Shown in pieces: positions 9,735 through 17,000 of a stretch of DNA of 29,898 bases (its first letter is position 1; each line of letters begins with the position of its first letter). The notes beneath the pieces are model-generated. The model searched no databases. It saw nothing but the letters and a program-made list of their open reading frames with translations, and had not been told where the DNA came from. Source of the DNA: Paulinella micropora (taxonomy: Eukaryota > Cercozoa > Imbricatea > Euglyphida); NCBI GenBank assembly GCA_009731375.1, contig BJOX01000110.1:340426-370323 (forward strand), in the 5' to 3' direction. Both the position numbers and the translations under genes were made by a program.

Positions 9735-11019
9735 GGAGGTCCTTGCCCCGGCCACCAAGCCACAGATGGACGCAGCTGTAAGCTTTCCGACGCCGGAAGA
9801 GGCTGATCCTGCTCCAGGTGAGGCCAAGGCCCGCGCTTCCCTGCAGGACCTTTCCCCCCCCCTAACATCGACCGAGATGGAACTGCCTGCGCACATGGAG
9901 TCACTGCCAGACCACCTCGGGATACGAAGGACCCTCCCCGTCCCCCGCGACGAAATTCCGGTCGGGATGTCCCGGGCAGTGACAACGGAGCCCAGCAGAG
10001 AACTGGTGGGTGAGCAGCGCACGCCATCAGCGGCAGAAGCGCCACAAGAGATGGGAGACACAGCCGCCGCCACTCCGACCCTTCGCCCGAGGGTGAATAC
10101 GGTCTGGGACGAGAATCTGCATGCGGCATGGGATGCTCTCACCTCAGCCGAGAAGGTGGCGCCCGTATCAGACCGTGACATCATGACGGAGGCGGAGCAG
10201 ATGGAGCAGATGGAGCTAAGTATCACCGATGGAGAGGGAGGGGAGCTGGAGGGGAGCCCAGCCCCCCCGCCGCCCTCGGGTCCCACAACGGTGGCTCCAG
10301 CGTCAGGAGACTCTCCTTGCGATATAGAGCCCACCCCTGCTGGGATTGGCTCACCTCTCCCTGGCTCAGCGGGCCCCGAATTACCACCTCTTCCTCCACC
10401 TTATGCCTCCCCCCCTACCCCCTCTCGGCCGCTTTCTCCTTCCCCCACGCCTGGTACCCCGTCGACGTACAAGTACCCTACCTCCATTAAGGCACCCAGC
10501 CCATCAACGGAGCGTCCCGTGCGCATGGCTGCAGGACCCCCCCCCTCCGCGACTTCCTCACCGAACACAGCGCCATCTGTCCAAATCCCGTCCCCCACTG
10601 CTGACGGGAAACACAGGGACAGGCTCGAGCCCACCGGGGCCCTACCACCCCATGGTCTCGAAGGGTCACTTAACGCTCAGGAGAACGCAGATCAGAGCCA
10701 GGCTTTTCCAGCCCCCTCCGCACCCGATGTTGTCGATCCATCCTCGGATGGGGGTCCCAGCAGAGGGGGATTCCCGTCCGGTGTCTCTGCGTCACGGCTC
10801 ACTGGGCATGCGGCCACTGACTGTCCTCCTCCCGCACCGCCTCTCGCGTCTCATACTGTCACTCCCTCTTCGCCCCATGTGGGCCCGGAGACTGCTTCCT
10901 CTCCGAAGATCATTCGTCCCGCCCCCGAGGCCTTAGCAAGTCCGTCAGAGCGTAGCTGTGCGTTCTCGGCCCCCTCAACCCCCATCGCTGTGGTAACTGC
11001 ATCGGTTCCCCCATTATAA
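9613..11019 (+). CDS. Pro/Ser-rich linker ORF of the retrotransposon
   Basis: About 468 codons without recognisable fold, very rich in Pro, Ser, Ala and Glu. One patch looks more ordered (VNTVWDENLHAAWDALTSAE, about 10096-10155). It overlaps the protease ORF by 122 bases in another frame and ends at TAA 11017-11019, inside the open frame that leads into the polymerase. No convincing independent start is present, since the nominal start at 9613 is GTG. I read it as a disordered linker reached by frameshift from the protease ORF and left by another frameshift near the C5 run at 11008-11012. It could also be a separate ORF. Confidence 0.5.
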   Translation: MTFLSLPEGEVPLPVSLASRESASELPASGSGEVSRCPDPEEVLAPATKPQMDAAVSFPTPEEADPAPGEAKARASLQDLSPPLTSTEMELPAHMESLPDHLGIRRTLPVPRDEIPVGMSRAVTTEPSRELVGEQRTPSAAEAPQEMGDTAAATPTLRPRVNTVWDENLHAAWDALTSAEKVAPVSDRDIMTEAEQMEQMELSITDGEGGELEGSPAPPPPSGPTTVAPASGDSPCDIEPTPAGIGSPLPGSAGPELPPLPPPYASPPTPSRPLSPSPTPGTPSTYKYPTSIKAPSPSTERPVRMAAGPPPSATSSPNTAPSVQIPSPTADGKHRDRLEPTGALPPHGLEGSLNAQENADQSQAFPAPSAPDVVDPSSDGGPSRGGFPSGVSASRLTGHAATDCPPPAPPLASHTVTPSSPHVGPETASSPKIIRPAPEALASPSERSCAFSAPSTPIAVVTASVPPL

Positions 11020-14000
11020 CGAAAGGTAAAGGTCGTCCTGCATGTCCCCGTAAAGCTCCTGCGGAGTTGCCTCCTCTTCCCTACAGAGGTATTAAGAACC
11101 CGGATAACCGGTACTGTTTCTTAATAAGCGCGGTCCAACTCCTCTCATCCTTTCCCAAGCTTCCCGCTTTCCTACGGAACTGGGCCTCGGCACGCCCACC
11201 CAGGTCCATGATCGGACCTCAGATGACGGCCATCAGCGCTATCATTAATACGATGGCTGAGCTTCGCCCCCAGGTGAAGAGCTCCTCGCAAGAATTCCAG
11301 CCCATCTCCTGTGCCTGGTTCCGCTACCCGGTTGTTCTCCGCAGCACCCTCCCCAGTCCGGACCTTCATGACGGCGGCGACACCGGACTGGCAGCTCGGG
11401 GCCTACTGTTGTTGCTCCGGGACGCCGGGCCCTCTTTCCTCCCGAGGGGAGTGTCTATGGAATCGTGGCTCCCTCACGTGGTTTCGACTTCATCGTGCCA
11501 GGGATGCTCCACTACCTCTCTTTCCTCCACGTGGGCTCTTCCTCTCTCCCTGTCTCTCCTGGCCGGCGACCGCTCCCCGTTCCCCCTCTCTGAGCTCGTG
11601 GACAGATGGCTGCTTGGTGGTCCTTCTGAGTCTTTCCGCTGTGCCCACTGCGGAGGCAGGCAAGGGGCGACTACTCGGACGCTGCAGACACATGCAGAAT
11701 GTCTTCTCCTCGACATTCATCGGCCGCTGGGACTCCAGAACCTACGGTCCCTTCGATCCGCGCACCACAACATCTCTGTCCTGCCCTCGCTCGTTCTTGA
11801 CCACCGGTGGACGCAAGACGGGCAGCCGGCCTCCTACTCTCTCCAAAGCGTTATTTGCATTCAGATGGAAGGCAACGCACGCTCGCGGCAACTTCCCCAC
11901 GCGTTCCTCCTGGACCGCAACAGTTCAGGGGAGTGGGTGAAGTGTGACGACGACTCCGTTTCGGTCCTCCATAACCTGACTGCATGCAGGGTGATTGCTT
12001 CGTATGGAGTGCAACTTCTGTTCAAGCGGACAGTCTCCTCCCTTCCTGACCCCGTCGCGGTTCTTCACCCGTTTTCCGCAGCCCAGCGCCCAGCCTTGGG
12101 ACTGAGCTCAGCCTCAAAGACTAATCGACATTTCCGTCAGCGCCTACGCAAGATTATTAGGAACCTGCGGAAGATGGCAGCGGATAAGAAGGATGAGCAT
12201 TCCACCAATGCAGCCTCCTTCAACTCTCGGGCGTTCTCCCTGCTGGGGCAAGGCATGTCCATTGAACGGCACCTCCTCCCCCGTAGCCCAGTGCCCTCCT
12301 CCGCCCCCCTGGGGTTCTCTACTGTCTACAGGGTCTACAAACAAGGCATGCGGGAGCACCTTCCCCAGCCGTCCGCCAAGTGGTTTAGCGATTTCAAGCA
12401 GTCTCGGGACGGGCTTCGGGGAGGCGCGCAGGCCTCTCTTGCCTTTGCGACGCTCAGATACAATCTGGAGCGCTTCCATGGCACCAATGTTCTGTCGCTC
12501 AGCTCGCACGTACGAGAACCACTTCTGGCTTTTCCACCACAAAAGGTGGTCCCCCCCACTGCGCCACGGCTCTCCCAAGGAGCTCTCAACCAATGGTTAA
12601 GCCAGATGTTTCTCCTATCTCCCTCCTTCGGAGCTCAGCTTCACCTTCGATCCAGGAATCCATTGGCAGACAGGACCACCAAGGCGTTGGAATCCATTGT
12701 CCAGGACGGGAGTCTCATGCTCCTCACCTCCTGGCATGCACTCTCCTCCCCACGGGTTCTTCGCTATGTCCAGCGACGCCGCCCGCGGGTCCTCATTGTT
12801 CGGGCACAGGATATCAAGGGACGCATCCTGCTCCACCACACAGCCAACTTCAGGTCTGAGACTCCGGCGTGGGACCACGCGCCTCGGTTCATCGGCCCTC
12901 TCGGCATCTCCCTGCCCGCTGTTCGCTACAAACGCCTCAGAACGATCCTGCAGCTCACAATGCTCTTTATTGATGTCGGGGCCAGGGATGGTCTCCTGGA
13001 GCTTTCCATCCCGGAAGCGCCTTTTGGCCCTGAGGAGTTTTTTCGACCCGACTGGATCCTCGCAAAGGCCTCGGCCTGGATCGTTGTCGGCCTCATCCTT
13101 TGGAGTCCTCAGGAAAGTGACCCTCAGATGGATCCTCCGGAGGAGCAAGGGTTGCCAGAGGGAGATAGTGAGGACGAGGAGGACGCCATCACTGCATTGT
13201 CGCACCTCAGTAGGGAAGAGCGGCTTGTTCAATCTATCGCGTCTCACCGCCTGGAGGCCCCCCCCCTGCAGCGCTGGATTCAGGCCCGAGTAGACATCGC
13301 CCGGGATCGGCTAGAGCGTCAATTCCTCTCGCTCGACGCCCCGGTTGACTCTCCCCCCTCCTCCCCGCCTGGCAGCTTCGATCGTTTCCCGGGTCCACCG
13401 CCCCTCCCCTCCTCTGTAGAAGAAATCATCGAGTCTGCTCTCCCCCCCCCTTCTCTAGCCGACAGCCCAGCCCCCCCCCTCCCCTCTTCCCGGAGTCCGG
13501 AGGGAAGGGAAGCCCGGCCTGATGGAATTGTCGCCCCGGTGGTCTCCGGGTCTCCCCCGCTGCCTCTAGTGGAGCCCAAGAGGTGGACGCAAGCTCAGCG
13601 GGATAGTTTCCAGCAGTGTATGGAAGAGAGCATGCGGACGGCCCAGCCCCCCCAGGCTTCGTTGAAGCAGGCCATCCAAGCCGCAGTTGCTGCCGCACCT
13701 ATAGAGAACGACGCTGCTCCCCCGGCTGTCCCTAGCCTTGCTCTGCCAAGTGTCATTCAGGACGCTCAGCCGCCTCCTCCACCATTGAGCAGGCGGCAGC
13801 CCAGACCCCCTAAGTCCAGGCGGAAGATAACGGAGGTACCCCGCATGCTAACTGCCCTGCAATCCATCACGAGGGGCCTCCAGAGACAGGTTCCGAGGGA
13901 CCCCGGATCCCATTTATCCAGGCTCTGGATGAGCATTTGCCGTACGCTTCGAATGGAAGGGGATCTGGTGGGGCACATCCTGGATGAGACGTCGTCGGAT

Positions 14001-17000
14001 GACCCGCTGGAGTTATCACGTCTCCTGCCCGACGCTCTGAAGGTCCTTGCCAAGGCCAGACGCAAGATTAACTCTCGACTCGAGGACATCAAGCGCGTCA
14101 AGAGGGAGTCTAAGAGACCGGATAGGTTTCGCCACAACCAAGCCTTTGACCGTAATCAGCACAAATTCCTCCTCCGTGTCCAAGCGGACTCAGCCATGGA
14201 GTCCCCCCCGCCCGAAGCTCTCCGGGAGCACTATGCAGACCTCTACCGCACACGTGTCTCCGACCTGGCAGACGAGGAGCGCCGACTTCACCAAGTGATG
14301 GGGCCTGGAGCTACACTATGGACCCCCCCAGAGGACTCCAAATATAACCAGAGAGAGCTCCTTCTCGGAAGCGACAGGCTCCGTGCGCCGATCCTCAGAC
14401 CGGGGGAGGTTATCGACAAGGGGCATTTCACCAATCTGTTGTTCCGAGGTAATGTGGATCCTGCCCCCCTTTCCCTTCTCCCCAGTGAGACGGAATCTGT
14501 CATCCAGTCATCTGCCGAGGTAGCCCTTCAGGCGGGGGTGGAAGGGATGAGGTCCCTCATGAATGCCCACAAGGCACCGTCCCTTCGCCAGTACACAGTG
14601 CAGTTCCCGCCGGAGGATGACAACGAACGGAGACCGAACCGTAATTCAGATGAGCTTAAGAGATGGGATACTGCCAACCTTCCCCTTCAGGATGTGTATA
14701 CAGCCCCTCCCGTTGACTTGGTTCCCAAGCTTATGGAGTTCCTGGAAGCTGAAGCAGGGGAGTACCTGGGTATCCACCTTCCTAACGGAGAGGACACCCG
14801 GGGCCTGATCATCCGACTCCAATCCAACGCGTTTGCTCTGCGCCTCAGCTCGCTCCCTGACGAATTCCAACAACGGTTCCCTGTTGCTCGCCTTGCGCCG
14901 CGCCTCGATCGACCTGACGAGCTGTCTCCAGGCTCCCTGTCACCATGGGACGCTATCCTCGTTACCGATGGATCCTGCTTTCCCGAACATGGCAACGCTG
15001 CGGGCTTCGGGGCTTTCCTATTCTACAATCGCGATATTATCGCCATCTACGGCAACGCGGACAATCCAGCCTCTAGTGGTGAACAGGAAGTGTTGGCAGT
15101 TATGGCAGGGGGCCTCCAATTCATCCGGGAGATGGCCTGGAGGCCCCGGCGAGTCCATGTCTACACCGACTACCGGGCCCTATCGGACGCGAATCTGGAA
15201 GGGGAGGCCCACGAACTGTTCAAGACGCGGTCGAAGCCCCCCCTATGGGATGCCATCTTTCGCTTTCACGTGCAGACTGCTCCGATCTCTTTCCACTGGG
15301 TCAAGTCCCACCAAGAACGCAGTTTTGAGTGGACCTTCCGTCTAAATGAGTGTGCAGACCGCCTCGCCAAGTGGGCGGTCCTAAGAAGAGTGACCCGGCT
15401 ACAGAGGATTCGGGAGTGGGAGAGGCTGCGCTCGGCCCCGCCCCGAGACTCCAACGGACGGCTTCTCCTTGTAGGGCCGTTCCAAGAGTCTCATATTCCT
15501 GGGGACCGGGTCAAGCAATTCGTCAATATCTTCAAGTGCCTCCCCCCCCCCCTCTCTCGAGAGCAGGCGCTCGATCTGGCTCGTCGGCCGCTCTCGTTGG
15601 GTGAAATCGAGCATGCAATTCAGGCCAAAAAGGGTCCTGCTCCGGGAGACGATGGTATACCCCCCGACATCTTCAAGCTCCTCTCGCAAGACGCGAAGAT
15701 CCAATTAGGATCTTTCTTCTCCCATTGCTGGAAGGAGAAGAGATTACCAAAGGACTGGAAGCCGGGGATTCTCAGCCAGATTTGGAAGGGGACTGGGACA
15801 GGCGCAAATGTATCCGACTGGCGGGGCATCACGGTTTCGAACGCGATCCTCAACCTCTACGAAAAACTCGTCACTTTTCGGGTTGAGTCCTTCAAGCTCC
15901 ACACAGGGTGCATCCGGAAGACTTCTAAAGCCAACACAACAACTGTGAGTGGGTGCGATGAATGGAACATGGTGCTGCGGTTGATGTTGGCCGATTTACG
16001 GGCAGCCCCCAAGATTACAGGTAAGAAAAAGACGCTTATCATCTTCTCCACTGACATCCGCAAGGCGTTTGACCGCGCGGAGCTCACTTACATCTGCGAA
16101 GCGTACTCCCATGTGGTGGCTCAGGAGGGGGAGTTCCCCGAGCTGTTTGCTTTCCTCCGCCATCGGTTCAAAGACTCCCCGCTCAAGCTCAAGGTCCCGG
16201 ACTCTACAGGGAAGTCTGCTGTTTTGCCGGACGAAATTCACCGCTCCCGAGGGATCCCTCAAGGTGGATCGCTCAGCCCGGGCACATACGGGGTTCTCGA
16301 CGAATACCTTACCCGCTTGTGCCCTGCCCAGCAATTTATGCCAGCAGGATACCGGTTCTACGATGGCACTAGCAGCGACCGCTCCCAGAACACCTCCGTC
16401 TACCCCCTGAGGCCCCCGTTGACTGCAGATCACAAATTTGCGGACGATAACTGGGCAGCCCTAGGAGGGGATGGTCCACCGGAGCTCTACATTCCCGAGG
16501 CACAAAAGGGCTTCTCACTTCTTTATACGCAACTTAGGGCCGCACGCCAGATCTGTGCGGCGGAAAAATGCTCTGTCATCTGCCTGGTTAGTGAAGAGGG
16601 CAAAGGTGTCTACGCTGTCCCGATTTCTCTCACTGCACCCGGCCGGGACTCGACGTGCCCCCCCACCGTGATTAGAAACCGTTCGGCAATTGAAGTCTTT
16701 CGGTCCCTGGGGCTCCACACCGACGGCAACAATAACCCGCAGATCCAAAGAGACTACGCGATTTCAAGGTTCGTGGCTACTGCCCGGTTGATACACAGCC
16801 TCGACCTCTCGCTTGCAAGGAAAAGGAAAGCCCTCACGTGTCTCCTCACCAGCATCCTAGATTTTTCCTTCGGGTGGACCCCCTTCCCCCAGAAGTTGCT
16901 TCGGGACCTAGACACAGCTTTTCGGGACCATATCCGGGAGACTCTTCAGCTGTCTCCCCAGGAGATTCCAAACGCGGTGCTTTACGGCCCCATAGGAGGA

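Noticed and set aside
9201-10334. Minus-strand open frame of 377 codons opposite the protease and linker ORFs
   Set aside because: GC-rich antisense shadow. The composition mirrors the plus-strand coding and there is no recognisable motif.
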